Counted from the first letter of the stretch, positions 16,392-24,636 are shown. The stretch is 64,000 nt of DNA from CAWBJP01 sp044867425 (GCA_044867425.1 JBIOUX010000167.1:32971-96970), one strand, 5' to 3'. The notes: generated from the letters alone by a model not told the origin. Numbers and translations are program-made.

Positions 16392-17011
16392 CGGCGGAAC
16401 AGGCCGACCACCTTCCCGTAGATGGCGACCTCGTCGGGACGGAACACCATGTCGTCCATCGCCGGGTTGGCCGGACGGAGGACCACCTTGTCGCCCTTGC
16501 GGCTGAGGGTCTTGACCGTGGCCTCGTCCCCGGGGATGCCGGCCACCACGATGTCGCCCTTCTCGGCGGTGGGCTGCTGGCGGACGATGACGTGGTCGCC
16601 GTCGAAGATCCCCGCTTCGATCATCGACTCGCCCCGGACCCGCAGCATGAAGACGGGACCCTCGCCCACGAAGTCGGCCGGGAGAGGGTGGACCTCCTCC
16701 ACGTTCTCGGCCGCCAGAACGCCGGTACCGGCGGCCACGTCGCCCACCAGGGGCACGTGGCGTACCGGCCGCCGGCCCAGGTTGGCGCCCGACGACGGCT
16801 CGAAGTGGACCTGCAAGGCCCGGGGCTTGGTCGGATCCCGGACCAGGTACCCCTTGGCCACCAACGCCGACAGATGGGAGTGGACGGTGGAGGTCGACGA
16901 GAGCCCCACGGCGGCGCCGATCTCGCGGACGCTGGGGGGGTAGCCGCGCTTGCGGGCCTCGGCGTCGACGAACTCGAGGATCTGGCGTTGGCGGGGGGTC
17001 AGGTCCTGCAT
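16385..17011 (-). CDS. lexA: SOS repressor LexA
   Basis: 208 residues. The winged-helix domain (LTPRQRQILEFVDAEARKRG, GLSSTSTVHSHLSAL) is followed by the S24 peptidase domain with the Ala94-Gly95 cleavage site (GDVAAGTG), nucleophile Ser129 (RGESMIEAG) and Lys167 (ATVKTLS). It represses the SOS regulon until RecA filaments trigger self-cleavage. The start ATG at 17011 has AAGGAGGG just upstream. Its promoter carries a LexA-type palindrome in the same place as the recA promoter, so autoregulation is likely. The gene is convergent with helD and divergent from nrdR. Confidence 0.96.
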   Translation of the reverse strand: MQDLTPRQRQILEFVDAEARKRGYPPSVREIGAAVGLSSTSTVHSHLSALVAKGYLVRDPTKPRALQVHFEPSSGANLGRRPVRHVPLVGDVAAGTGVLAAENVEEVHPLPADFVGEGPVFMLRVRGESMIEAGIFDGDHVIVRQQPTAEKGDIVVAGIPGDEATVKTLSRKGDKVVLRPANPAMDDMVFRPDEVAIYGKVVGLFRRY

Positions 17012-17062
17012 GCATGCCCTCCTTGCGACGTGCGCCCGGCGCCGTTGCCAGGCTTGTGGCGG

Positions 17063-17101
17063 ACGGTAACACGAATGCACATTCGGAGCAAACATGGGTT
17101 C
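17063..17101 (-). promoter_or_regulatory. lexA promoter with LexA boxes
   Basis: On the minus strand, TTGCTC (17091-17086), a 17-base spacer and TACCGT (17068-17063). The spacer starts with CGAATGTGCATTCG (17085-17072), arms CGAAT/ATTCG, at exactly the offset seen for the recA SOS box. Overlapping the -35 is GAAC-CCAT-GTTT (17101-17090), one mismatch from GAACN4GTTC. Two LexA sites are therefore likely. Confidence 0.65.
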
Positions 17102-17144
17102 TATATCGTGCTTTGGAAGCTCCGCCGGTACTTTGGCTGCGATC

Positions 17145-17202
17145 ATGGCTCTTCGCCTGGCGGCTCATCGCGTTGCGGCCGGGGACCCCAGCCCCAGCCG
17201 CC
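17145..17202 (+). repeat. 58-bp interspersed repeat, copy 3 (upstream of nrdR)
   Basis: Third copy, ending 22 bases before the nrdR ATG, the same distance as copy 1 to thpR. The hairpin reads GCGGCCGGGG/CCCCAGCCGC, an intermediate between copies 1 and 2 (one G opposite A/U wobble position). Confidence 0.8.
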
Positions 17203-17224
17203 AGTCCCTGCTACGCAGGTCCTG

Positions 17225-17713
17225 ATGCGATGTCCTTACTGTCACGGGGTGGAGGACAAGGTGGTCGACTCCCGCCTGGCGGAGGGCGGAGCCACCATCC
17301 GCCGCCGGCGGGAGTGCCTGGTCTGCAGCCGGCGCTACACCACCTTCGAGCGGGCCGAGGAGGCCGTCCTGGTGGTGGTGAAGCGGTCGGGGCTGCGGGA
17401 GCCCTTCGACCGGGCCAAGGTGGCGAGCGGCATCCGGAGGGCGACCAAGAACCGGCCCATCGACGATGCCGCCATCGAGGCGCTGGCCGCGGCGGTGGAG
17501 GAGCAGGTGCGCCAGGCCGGCGGACCGGACGTCGGGACCGAGGCCATCGGGCGGGCCGTGCTCGACGGGCTCCGCACGCTCGACCCGGTGAGCTACCTGC
17601 GGTTTGCCTCCGTCTACAAGGGCTTCGACGACGTGACCGACTTCGCCCGGGAGGTCGGCGAGCTCCAGAAGACCACGTCCCCCAAGTCCGGATCCGGCCG
17701 GTCCGGCGCCTAG
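17225..17713 (+). CDS. nrdR: Transcriptional repressor NrdR
   Basis: 162-residue ATP-cone repressor of ribonucleotide reductase genes. The zinc ribbon has C3, C6, C31 and C34 (MRCPYC...CLVC), followed by RRYTTFERAE and the ATP-cone (VVKRSGLREPFDRAKVASGI...YLRFASVYKGFDDVTDF). It lies directly upstream of nrdJ, as in Streptomyces, and a NrdR-box-like sequence sits in the nrdJ leader, so it probably senses dATP/ATP and represses nrdJ. Confidence 0.95.
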   Translation: MRCPYCHGVEDKVVDSRLAEGGATIRRRRECLVCSRRYTTFERAEEAVLVVVKRSGLREPFDRAKVASGIRRATKNRPIDDAAIEALAAAVEEQVRQAGGPDVGTEAIGRAVLDGLRTLDPVSYLRFASVYKGFDDVTDFAREVGELQKTTSPKSGSGRSGA

Positions 17714-17757
17714 CGTCGCGGCTGCTTCCCTGGGGTAGCTCCATGTGCACACGTGCA

Positions 17758-17773
17758 CGATTGCAAACAATCG
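17758..17773. promoter_or_regulatory. Palindrome upstream of nrdJ
   Basis: CGATTG-CAAA-CAATCG, a perfect 6-4-6 inverted repeat, about 40 bases before the candidate nrdJ -35. It is preceded by a second inverted repeat, GTGCA-CACG-TGCAC (17745-17758 region). Operators for an unknown regulator, or a structure at the 3' end of nrdR. Confidence 0.35.
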
Positions 17774-17813
17774 CGAACGGTCTCTGACCTGCCGGTTTGC
17801 CGACCCGCCGCTG

Positions 17814-17843
17814 TTGACACGTGTGTAGTTCTGGTGCTGTAAT
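17814..17843 (+). promoter_or_regulatory. Candidate nrdJ promoter
   Basis: TTGACA (17814-17819), 18-base spacer, TGTAAT (17838-17843): one of the best sigma-70-like matches in the window. The spacer begins with the palindrome ACACGTGT. Confidence 0.6.
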
Positions 17844-17875
17844 TACCCTCCATCTCGCGGTTCGAAGTTCGTAGG

Positions 17876-17891
17876 ACACAAGATATTGTGG
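17876..17891 (+). promoter_or_regulatory. NrdR-box-like operator before nrdJ
   Basis: ACACAAGATATTGTGG matches the NrdR box consensus acaCwAtATaTwGtgt at nearly all conserved positions. It lies about 33 bases downstream of the candidate -10 and 56 bases before the nrdJ ATG. NrdR usually binds two boxes; the second is not clear, ACACGTGTGTAGTT at 17817 being the nearest candidate. Confidence 0.6.
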
Positions 17892-17946
17892 TTGTACTCC
17901 GGGAGACGGGTACAGGGTCGGGGAGAGATCAGGGAGGTCAGGGCCG

Positions 17947-20900
17947 ATGGCGATGGCGCCGGAGCAGGTCGGGATCGGGGTCCGCAGGCACTTCACGCGA
18001 GCGGGGGTGCATCCCTACGACTCGGTGGCGTGGGAGAAGCGGGACGCCCGCATCCCGAACTACAAGTCCGGCGGCGACGCCTTCTTCCAGCCCGGGGTCG
18101 AGTTCCCCGTCAGCTGGTCGCAGAACGCCACCAACATCGTGGCTCAGAAGTACTTCCGGGGGCAGTTGGGCACGCCCGGCCGGGAGTCGTCGCTGCGCCA
18201 GGTCATCGACCGGGTGGCCGACACCATCTCCGACTGGGGCGTGCGCGACGGCTACTTCGTCGACGAGGCGGAGGCCGACGCCTTCCGGGACGAGCTCAAG
18301 TACCTGCTCGTCCACCAGCGGGCGGCGTTCAACTCGCCGGTGTGGTTCAACATCGGGGTGAAGGGCGTGCCGGCCCAGGCCTCAGCCTGTTTCATCCTGG
18401 CCGTCGACGACACCATGTCCTCCATCCTCAACTGGTACGTGGAGGAGGGCACGATCTTCAAGGGCGGGTCCGGCTCGGGGATCAACCTGTCCAACATCCG
18501 CTCCTCGGTCGAGCCCCTGGCCGGCGGCGGGACGGCCAGCGGGCCGGTCAGCTTCATGCGGGGCGCCGACGCCTCGGCCGGCACCATCAAGTGCCTCCAC
18601 GCCGACACCGAGCTGGTGACCGACCACGGGTCGGTGCCCATCCGCTCGGTGGCCGCGGGCTGGCAGGTGCTGACCCGCCACGGCTTCCGCACCGTCACCG
18701 CCGTCCACGACAACGGGGTCCGTCCCCTGGTCCGGGTGCGCACCGCGCTGGGCGACGAGATCACCTGCACGCCCGAGCACCGCTTCCGGGTGCGCACGAC
18801 GCTGGGCGAGATGTGGCGCCAGGCGGGGGAGCTGGGGCCGGACGACTACGTCGTCGTCGACCTGGCCCACACCGACGCCGGCTCCCCCCAGCGCCTGGTG
18901 GCGGCCGAGCCCGGCAGCGCCGAGGTGGTCCTGCCCGAAGCGCTCGACGAGGCCTTCGCCGTCTGGCTGGGCTGGGCCCATGGCGAGGGGCGGCTGCGCC
19001 CGGTGGCGGGCAGCGGGGCCCTGGCCGTGCATCTCGACGGCGAGGACAAGGCGCTGGTCGAGCGCTACCGGGCCTTCACCACCTCGGTGTTCGGTCGCCG
19101 GGCGGTGGCGGGCATGTCCACCGCCCGGGGCGGGGCGGCGCCGCCGGCCACGCTGTGCGCTCCGACGGTGGCCCGCTTCCTGCGGGACAACGGGCTGTGG
19201 CGGCTGGGGGCGGCGACGGTGCCCCGGCCGGTGCGATCCTCGCCCGCCGCCGTGCGAGCCGCCTTCCTGGCCGGCCTGTTCGAGTCGGACGGCCACGTCC
19301 AGCACGGGTGCCCGACGCTGTGGACCCGGCGCCGGGGGCTGGCCCTCGACGTCCACCGTCTCCTGCTGTCCATCGGCATCCCGTCCAAGGTGTCGCAGGC
19401 CCGTCCGCCGGTGTCGGTGAAGGCTGGGTTCGCAGAGCCGGGCGACGACGACGCTGCGCCCGGGGCCGCCCCCACGAGCGGTCCCGGGGAGCGAGGTGTC
19501 CCCGAGAAGCAGGGCCTCTGGCGGGTGCGGGTGGTCGGCGGTGAGGGCGTGCGGCGCTTCGCCAAGCTGGTGGGCTTCGTCTCCGAGGGGAAGGCGCGGC
19601 TGCTGGAGACGGCGCTGGAGGTGGCCAAGGAGGAGCCGGAGGCCTTCGAGGCGAGCTGGTTCTTCCCCCACGTCGACGCCGAGCTCGACCGGCTCGCCTT
19701 CGGGATCGGCGCCTCCCTGCGGGCGGCCATCGGGTCGTACCGCCACGACGCCCACCCCTACGGGATGAGCCTGCCCCGGGCGGCGGGCATCGCCGCCGCC
19801 TTCCCGGCCGAGCTCGAAGGGCCCCTGGCCCGCTTCGCCCGGGGCGAGGAGCTCTACGTCCCCGTCACCGTGGAGGCGGCGGGCGAGGGGCCGACCTTCG
19901 ACCTCACCGTCGAGGACGTGCACGAGTACCTCGTCCACTCGGTGGTCACCCACAACTCGGGGGGCAAGACCCGCCGGGCGGCCAAGATGGTCATCCTCAA
20001 CGCCGACCACCCCGACATCGAGACCTTCATCTGGTGCAAGGCGGTGGAGGAGCGCAAGGCCCGGGCCCTGGCCGCGGCCGGCTTCGACATGGATCTCGAC
20101 GGGGTCGACTCGCACTCCATCCAGTACCAGAACGCCAACAACTCGGTGCGGGTGACCGACGAGTTCATGCAGGCGGTCTTGGACGACGACGACTGGGACC
20201 TCAACGCCGTCACCACCGGCGAGGCGATGAAGACCATGAAGGCCCGGGCCCTGCTGCGCCAGATCTCGGAGGCGGCCTGGGAGTGCGCCGACCCGGGGAT
20301 GCAGTTCGACACCACCATCAACCGCTGGCACACGGCGTCGAACACGGGACGGATCAACGCCAGTAACCCTTGCTTCCCCGGTGACGCCAAGGTCCACACC
20401 GACAAGGGCCTGATCCGCTTCGACGAACTGGTGGACCGGGTGCGCCTGGGCGAGAGCTTCGGCGTGTACACCCATGACGCCACCAGCCCCGACGCCCCCG
20501 CCGAGCGTCTCGAGATCACGACGCCCGAAGCCGTGATGATCACCGGCTTCAACGAGATCGTGAAGCTCTCGTTCTCGAACGGGATGGAGCTGCGCTGCAC
20601 GCCGAACCACAAGATCTTCACCGTCAACCGCGGCTACGTGGCGGCATCGGAGCTGACCGCGGCCGACGACGTGAAGGTTCTCGACCTTCCGGCACCGGCG
20701 GTCCACGCCGATTGGCGCCTTCCCGTGTCGACGGACATGCGCGATTACTCGGTGAAGGGCGACTGGTCACGTTCACTGCGTCTGCCCGAGAAGTGGAGCG
20801 AGGACTTCGCCCACTACCTCGGCTGGCTGGTCGGAGATGGCTGCATTTCCGAGAACATGGTCACCACCGTCTACGGCAACGGTGACGACCAGGACGAGAT

Positions 20901-23900
20901 CCTGTCCTGGCATCGTGAGTTGCTGACCTGGATGAATGGCGATCGCGAGCCGAAGCCTTCCGTGCAGCAGAACGGAACGCTCCAGCTTCGGCAGACGAGG
21001 CGGGTGGTCGCCCGATTCCTCGAGGCGCTGGGCATTGGTCACTCCAAGGCATCCGAGAAGAAGATTCCCTGGGCGATCGAGCAGGCGCCGGCTGAGATCG
21101 TGGCTGCCTTCCTTCGGGGACTTTTCGATGCCGACGGGTGTGTCTACGACGGTGAGAACTCCCGTTACGTCGGCATGGGATCGGCATCGCGCGTGCTGGT
21201 GGAGGACGTCCAGCGGTTGCTCGCAACGTTTGGCGTGTTCAGCCGTATCTACGCCACGAGAAAGGGCGGGGAAGCGTGCTTCCCATACACCGGCAAGGAC
21301 GGAGTCGACCGGACATATCGCAGTAAGCCGCTCTTCGATCTTCGGATCGCCAATCGCTCGATCGAGGCGTTCGCCGGGCACATCGGCTTCAGCGTGCCCG
21401 CCAAGCACAACAAGCTTGCGACCTTGCTCCTCAACCACGAGTTCTATGACACCTGCAGGACAGTGAAGCTTCTCGCCCGCTCCGAGGATGGAGTGGAACT
21501 CACGTACAACCTCTGTGAGCCTCGGAACCACTCTTACATTGTTAACAACATCATCATCCGTAACTGTAGTGAATACATGCATGTGGACAACTCCGCCTGC
21601 AACCTCGCCAGCCTCAACCTGCTCAAGTTCCTGAACGACGACGACATGTTCGACGTCGAGGGGTTCAAGGCCGCCGTCGAGGTGATCTTCACCGCTCAGG
21701 AGATCCTGGTCGGCAACGCCGACTACCCGACGCCGAAGATCGGCGAGAACTCGCGGGCCTTCCGCCAGCTGGGTATCGGCTACGCCAACCTCGGGGCCCT
21801 GCTCATGGCCCAGGGGCTTCCCTACGACTCCGACAAGGGCCGGGTCCTGGCCGGAGCCATCACCTCACTGATGACCGGCCACGCCTATGCCACGAGCGCC
21901 CGCACGGCTGGGCGGATGGGACCGTTCGCCGGGTTCGCCAAGAACAAGGAGCCGATGCTCAACGTGCTGCGGATGCACCGGGCCGAGGTCGACAAGATCG
22001 ACCCGAGCCTGGCGCCGGCCGAGCTGGTCGAGGCGGCCCGCAGCTCCTGGGACGAGGCGGTCGAGATCAGCGAGACGCACGGGGTCCGCAACAGCCAGGC
22101 CAGTGTCTTGGCGCCCACCGGCACCATAGGCCTCATGATGGACTGTGACACCACTGGTGTCGAACCAGATCTGGCGCTCACCAAGGCCAAGAAGCTGGTC
22201 GGCGGCGGGACGATGTTCATCGTCAACCAGACGGTGCCCCGGGCCCTCCGGCGGCTCGGCTACTCCGACGAGCAGCGCGAAGCGATCATCGCCTGGATCG
22301 ACGAGCACAAGACGATCCTCGGCGCACCGGGCCTGCGGGCGGAGGATCTGCCGGTCTTCGCCTGCGCCATGGGCGACAACACGATCCATTACATGGGTCA
22401 CGTTCGGATGATGGCGGCTGTCCAGCCCTTCATCTCGGGTGCCATCTCGAAATGCGTGGTGGGAGAGACGCTGCTGTCGACCGCCAACGGTCTCGTCCGG
22501 ATCGGGAGCCTGCACCGCGGGGAGCCGGCGGACAGTTTCCGCGACGAATACATCGAGGTCGCCTCCCTGGGGGGCACGCACAAGACCGACGCCTTCTATT
22601 ACGGCGGCGTGCGTCCGGTGCGGGAAGCCGTGCTCCGGTCAGGCCACCGCGTCGTCGGAACTCCCAACCACCGGCTCCTCGTAGCCGGCGACGGCGACGT
22701 GGCTTGGAAGCGGCTCGACGAGGTCGAACCGGGTGACCACGTCGCCGTTCACTATGGCGCCGAGATGTGGTCGACCCTGCCTGCCCGCTTCGACGACTTC
22801 CGTCCCTCCGCTCGGTATGGCAGTCAGAAGCGGGTTCGCATCCCGGATGAGATGTCAGAGGAGCTGGCGTTCCTGCTCGGCGCCTACGTGGCGGAGGGTC
22901 ACACCACCCGCTGCACGTGGACGGTCACCATCACGAACTCGGTGCCCGAGGTGCTCGAGCGGGTGGCGGCGGCGTGGCGCTCCCTGTTCGGCGTGGAGGC
23001 CCGCATCGCCCGGCCGGTTGACCGTTGCGCCAGCGTGATCGTGTCCTCCAAGACGATCGTGGAGTTCCTCGAGTACCTGGGCTGTGGCGATCGGGCGTCC
23101 TCCAAGCGCATCCCCGACGCGGTGCTGTGCTCGCCCCGCTCCATGGTTCTCGCCTTCCTCCAAGGCCTGTTCCTGGACGGCTACGGCGCCTGGATGGGTC
23201 GCACCCCGAAGGCGGCGATCTGTGTTGATTCGCCTGCCCTGCTCGACGACCTCCAGGCCGTGTTGACCAACCTCGGCGTCGTCCACAGCCGGAACAGCAA
23301 GCTGAACCGCCAGAACGGCAAGACCTGCGACGAGGTCTACGCCACTGGTGAGGCGGCTCAACGGCTCCTGCGACTCGTTCCCTTCGCCGAACCGGCCAAG
23401 GCGGCGCGGGCGGCAGAGCTACTGGCCGCGACCCCGTCGCAGAGCAACAGCGACGTGGTGCCGGGCATCACGCCCAGGGATCTTCTGCAGCTGATCCCGA
23501 GGGGGAAGTGGGGCTCTGGCTCTAGGACCCGCACCGAGTTCGGCTTCCTCCATGACCCGCGGACCCAGCACGTCAGCCGGCGGACTCTTCAGAGGGTGGC
23601 GGCGATCCCGGGTGTCGAGCTCCCGTACTGGCTCCAGCTCGTGATCGTCGACGATCTGCACTTCAGCCCCATGGAGCGGATCGCCGATGCCGGCGAGCGC
23701 GAGGTCTACGACATCTCCGTCCCGCTGGTCCACGCCTTCGTGGGCAACGGGATCGTGAACCACAACACCATCAACATGCCCGAAGAGGCCACGGTCGAAG
23801 ACGTGGAGGACCTCCACATCGAAGCCTGGAAACTGGGCATCAAGGCCATCGCCATCTACCGGGACAACTGCAAGGTGGCCCAGCCCCTGTCGACGCAGAA

Positions 23901-24636
23901 GAAGGCGAGCGGGACCGCGGACACGGTGGTCCGTGAGGTGGAGCGGGTGGTGGAGACGATCGTCCTCCAGGAGCCCATCCGCCAGAAGCTGCCCCGGAAG
24001 CGGAACTCGAAGACGTTCTCCTTCCGGGTGGCCGACTGCCACGGCTACGCCACGGTGGGGGAGTACGAGGACGGCCGACCCGGCGAGATCTTCCTCAAGG
24101 TGGCGAAGCAGGGCTCCACCATGGCCGGGATCATGGACGCCTTCGCCATCTCGGTGTCCCACGGCCTGCAGTACGGCGTGCCCCTCAAGGCCTTCGTGGA
24201 GATGTTCATCAACATGCGCTTCGAGCCGGCGGGGATCACCGACGACCCCGAGATCCGCCTGGCCGCCAGCCTGGTGGACTACATCTTCCGGCGCCTGGCG
24301 GTGGAGTACCTGCCCTATGAGGACCGGGTCGACCTCGGCATCCTCACCGTGGGGGAGCGGACCCAGCCCACCCTGCCCGGGGTGGAGGAGGCGTCGATCC
24401 CGCCCGAGCCGTCGGCCGAGCTCAGCCTCGACCTGACCGACGGTCCGGGCACCCCGCCGCCGGCGGGGCCCAGCGCCCCGCCGCCTGCCGCGGCTCCCGG
24501 GCCGCAGGCAGCCGCCGTCCCCGAGGGCACCCGCCGCATCGACGCCCCCTTTTGCTACAACTGCGGCATGGAGATGCAGCGGGCCGGGAGCTGCTACGTC
24601 TGCTCCTCCTGCGGCGCCACCAGCGGCTGCTCCTAG
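17947..24636 (+). CDS. nrdJ: B12-dependent ribonucleotide reductase with three inteins
   Basis: A 2229-residue precursor of class II, adenosylcobalamin-dependent ribonucleoside-diphosphate reductase. Inteins occupy residues 216-670, 809-1206 and 1503-1940, leaving a 938-residue enzyme. Host landmarks: VSWSQNATNIVAQKYFRG near the start, QASACFILAVDDTM (redox Cys), NP/CSEYMHVDNSACNLASL (thiyl-radical Cys), APTGTIGLMMDCDTTGVEPD (phosphate binding), SGAISK/TINMPEEATVEDV, and a C-terminal Cys-rich zinc-ribbon tail (CYNCGMEM...CYVCSSCG). ATG 17947 has GGGAGG nearby. It supplies dNTPs without oxygen dependence. nrdR upstream and a NrdR box suggest nucleotide-controlled repression. Codons at 22102-22170 (AGT, TTG, ATA, TGT, ACT, CCA) are atypical. 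Confidence 0.96.
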   Translation: MAMAPEQVGIGVRRHFTRAGVHPYDSVAWEKRDARIPNYKSGGDAFFQPGVEFPVSWSQNATNIVAQKYFRGQLGTPGRESSLRQVIDRVADTISDWGVRDGYFVDEAEADAFRDELKYLLVHQRAAFNSPVWFNIGVKGVPAQASACFILAVDDTMSSILNWYVEEGTIFKGGSGSGINLSNIRSSVEPLAGGGTASGPVSFMRGADASAGTIKCLHADTELVTDHGSVPIRSVAAGWQVLTRHGFRTVTAVHDNGVRPLVRVRTALGDEITCTPEHRFRVRTTLGEMWRQAGELGPDDYVVVDLAHTDAGSPQRLVAAEPGSAEVVLPEALDEAFAVWLGWAHGEGRLRPVAGSGALAVHLDGEDKALVERYRAFTTSVFGRRAVAGMSTARGGAAPPATLCAPTVARFLRDNGLWRLGAATVPRPVRSSPAAVRAAFLAGLFESDGHVQHGCPTLWTRRRGLALDVHRLLLSIGIPSKVSQARPPVSVKAGFAEPGDDDAAPGAAPTSGPGERGVPEKQGLWRVRVVGGEGVRRFAKLVGFVSEGKARLLETALEVAKEEPEAFEASWFFPHVDAELDRLAFGIGASLRAAIGSYRHDAHPYGMSLPRAAGIAAAFPAELEGPLARFARGEELYVPVTVEAAGEGPTFDLTVEDVHEYLVHSVVTHNSGGKTRRAAKMVILNADHPDIETFIWCKAVEERKARALAAAGFDMDLDGVDSHSIQYQNANNSVRVTDEFMQAVLDDDDWDLNAVTTGEAMKTMKARALLRQISEAAWECADPGMQFDTTINRWHTASNTGRINASNPCFPGDAKVHTDKGLIRFDELVDRVRLGESFGVYTHDATSPDAPAERLEITTPEAVMITGFNEIVKLSFSNGMELRCTPNHKIFTVNRGYVAASELTAADDVKVLDLPAPAVHADWRLPVSTDMRDYSVKGDWSRSLRLPEKWSEDFAHYLGWLVGDGCISENMVTTVYGNGDDQDEILSWHRELLTWMNGDREPKPSVQQNGTLQLRQTRRVVARFLEALGIGHSKASEKKIPWAIEQAPAEIVAAFLRGLFDADGCVYDGENSRYVGMGSASRVLVEDVQRLLATFGVFSRIYATRKGGEACFPYTGKDGVDRTYRSKPLFDLRIANRSIEAFAGHIGFSVPAKHNKLATLLLNHEFYDTCRTVKLLARSEDGVELTYNLCEPRNHSYIVNNIIIRNCSEYMHVDNSACNLASLNLLKFLNDDDMFDVEGFKAAVEVIFTAQEILVGNADYPTPKIGENSRAFRQLGIGYANLGALLMAQGLPYDSDKGRVLAGAITSLMTGHAYATSARTAGRMGPFAGFAKNKEPMLNVLRMHRAEVDKIDPSLAPAELVEAARSSWDEAVEISETHGVRNSQASVLAPTGTIGLMMDCDTTGVEPDLALTKAKKLVGGGTMFIVNQTVPRALRRLGYSDEQREAIIAWIDEHKTILGAPGLRAEDLPVFACAMGDNTIHYMGHVRMMAAVQPFISGAISKCVVGETLLSTANGLVRIGSLHRGEPADSFRDEYIEVASLGGTHKTDAFYYGGVRPVREAVLRSGHRVVGTPNHRLLVAGDGDVAWKRLDEVEPGDHVAVHYGAEMWSTLPARFDDFRPSARYGSQKRVRIPDEMSEELAFLLGAYVAEGHTTRCTWTVTITNSVPEVLERVAAAWRSLFGVEARIARPVDRCASVIVSSKTIVEFLEYLGCGDRASSKRIPDAVLCSPRSMVLAFLQGLFLDGYGAWMGRTPKAAICVDSPALLDDLQAVLTNLGVVHSRNSKLNRQNGKTCDEVYATGEAAQRLLRLVPFAEPAKAARAAELLAATPSQSNSDVVPGITPRDLLQLIPRGKWGSGSRTRTEFGFLHDPRTQHVSRRTLQRVAAIPGVELPYWLQLVIVDDLHFSPMERIADAGEREVYDISVPLVHAFVGNGIVNHNTINMPEEATVEDVEDLHIEAWKLGIKAIAIYRDNCKVAQPLSTQKKASGTADTVVREVERVVETIVLQEPIRQKLPRKRNSKTFSFRVADCHGYATVGEYEDGRPGEIFLKVAKQGSTMAGIMDAFAISVSHGLQYGVPLKAFVEMFINMRFEPAGITDDPEIRLAASLVDYIFRRLAVEYLPYEDRVDLGILTVGERTQPTLPGVEEASIPPEPSAELSLDLTDGPGTPPPAGPSAPPPAAAPGPQAAAVPEGTRRIDAPFCYNCGMEMQRAGSCYVCSSCGATSGCS
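18592..19956 (+). other. NrdJ intein 1
   Basis: 455 residues, from CLHADTELVTDHGSVPIRSV to DVHEYLVHSVVTHN, inserted at SAGTIK/SGGKTRR with Ser+1. The block B motif is CTPEHRFRVRT. Of the two LAGLIDADG motifs, the second is clear (FLAGLFESDGHV) and the first is degenerate (VWLGWAHGEGRL), so the endonuclease is probably dead. Its base composition matches the host gene. It contains a palindromic element copy (RGVPEKQ, 19490-19508) in a Gly/Pro/Asp-rich linker, implying long residence in this lineage. Confidence 0.93.
19490..19508 (+). repeat. Palindromic element copy in NrdJ intein 1
   Basis: GCGAGGTGTCCCCGAGAAG, a slightly degenerate copy of the CGGGGTGTCCCCG family, encoding RGVPEK in phase inside the intein. 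Confidence 0.6.
20371..21564 (+). other. NrdJ intein 2 at the radical cysteine
   Basis: 398 residues from CFPGDAKVHTDKGLIRFDEL to PRNHSYIVNNIIIRN, inserted at ASNP/CSEYM. The +1 residue is the cysteine that forms the substrate-activating thiyl radical, so the enzyme cannot work until splicing occurs. Both endonuclease motifs look intact (YLGWLVGDGCIS, FLRGLFDADGCVY). The usual penultimate His is Arg here (RN end). The DNA is more A/T-rich than its surroundings, and the flanking extein codons (AGT AAC CCT / TGT AGT GAA) are also atypical, suggesting recent homing. Confidence 0.93.
22453..23766 (+). other. NrdJ intein 3
   Basis: 438 residues from CVVGETLLSTANGLVRIGSL to VPLVHAFVGNGIVNHN, inserted at SGAISK/TINMP with Thr+1. 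Block B is GTPNHRLLVAGDG. LAGLIDADG-like motifs are FLLGAYVAEGHTT and FLQGLFLDGYGAW; the aspartates are partly replaced, so cleavage activity is doubtful. A long C-terminal insert (RDLLQLIPRGKWGSGSRTRT...) resembles DNA-binding regions of large inteins. Confidence 0.92.
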
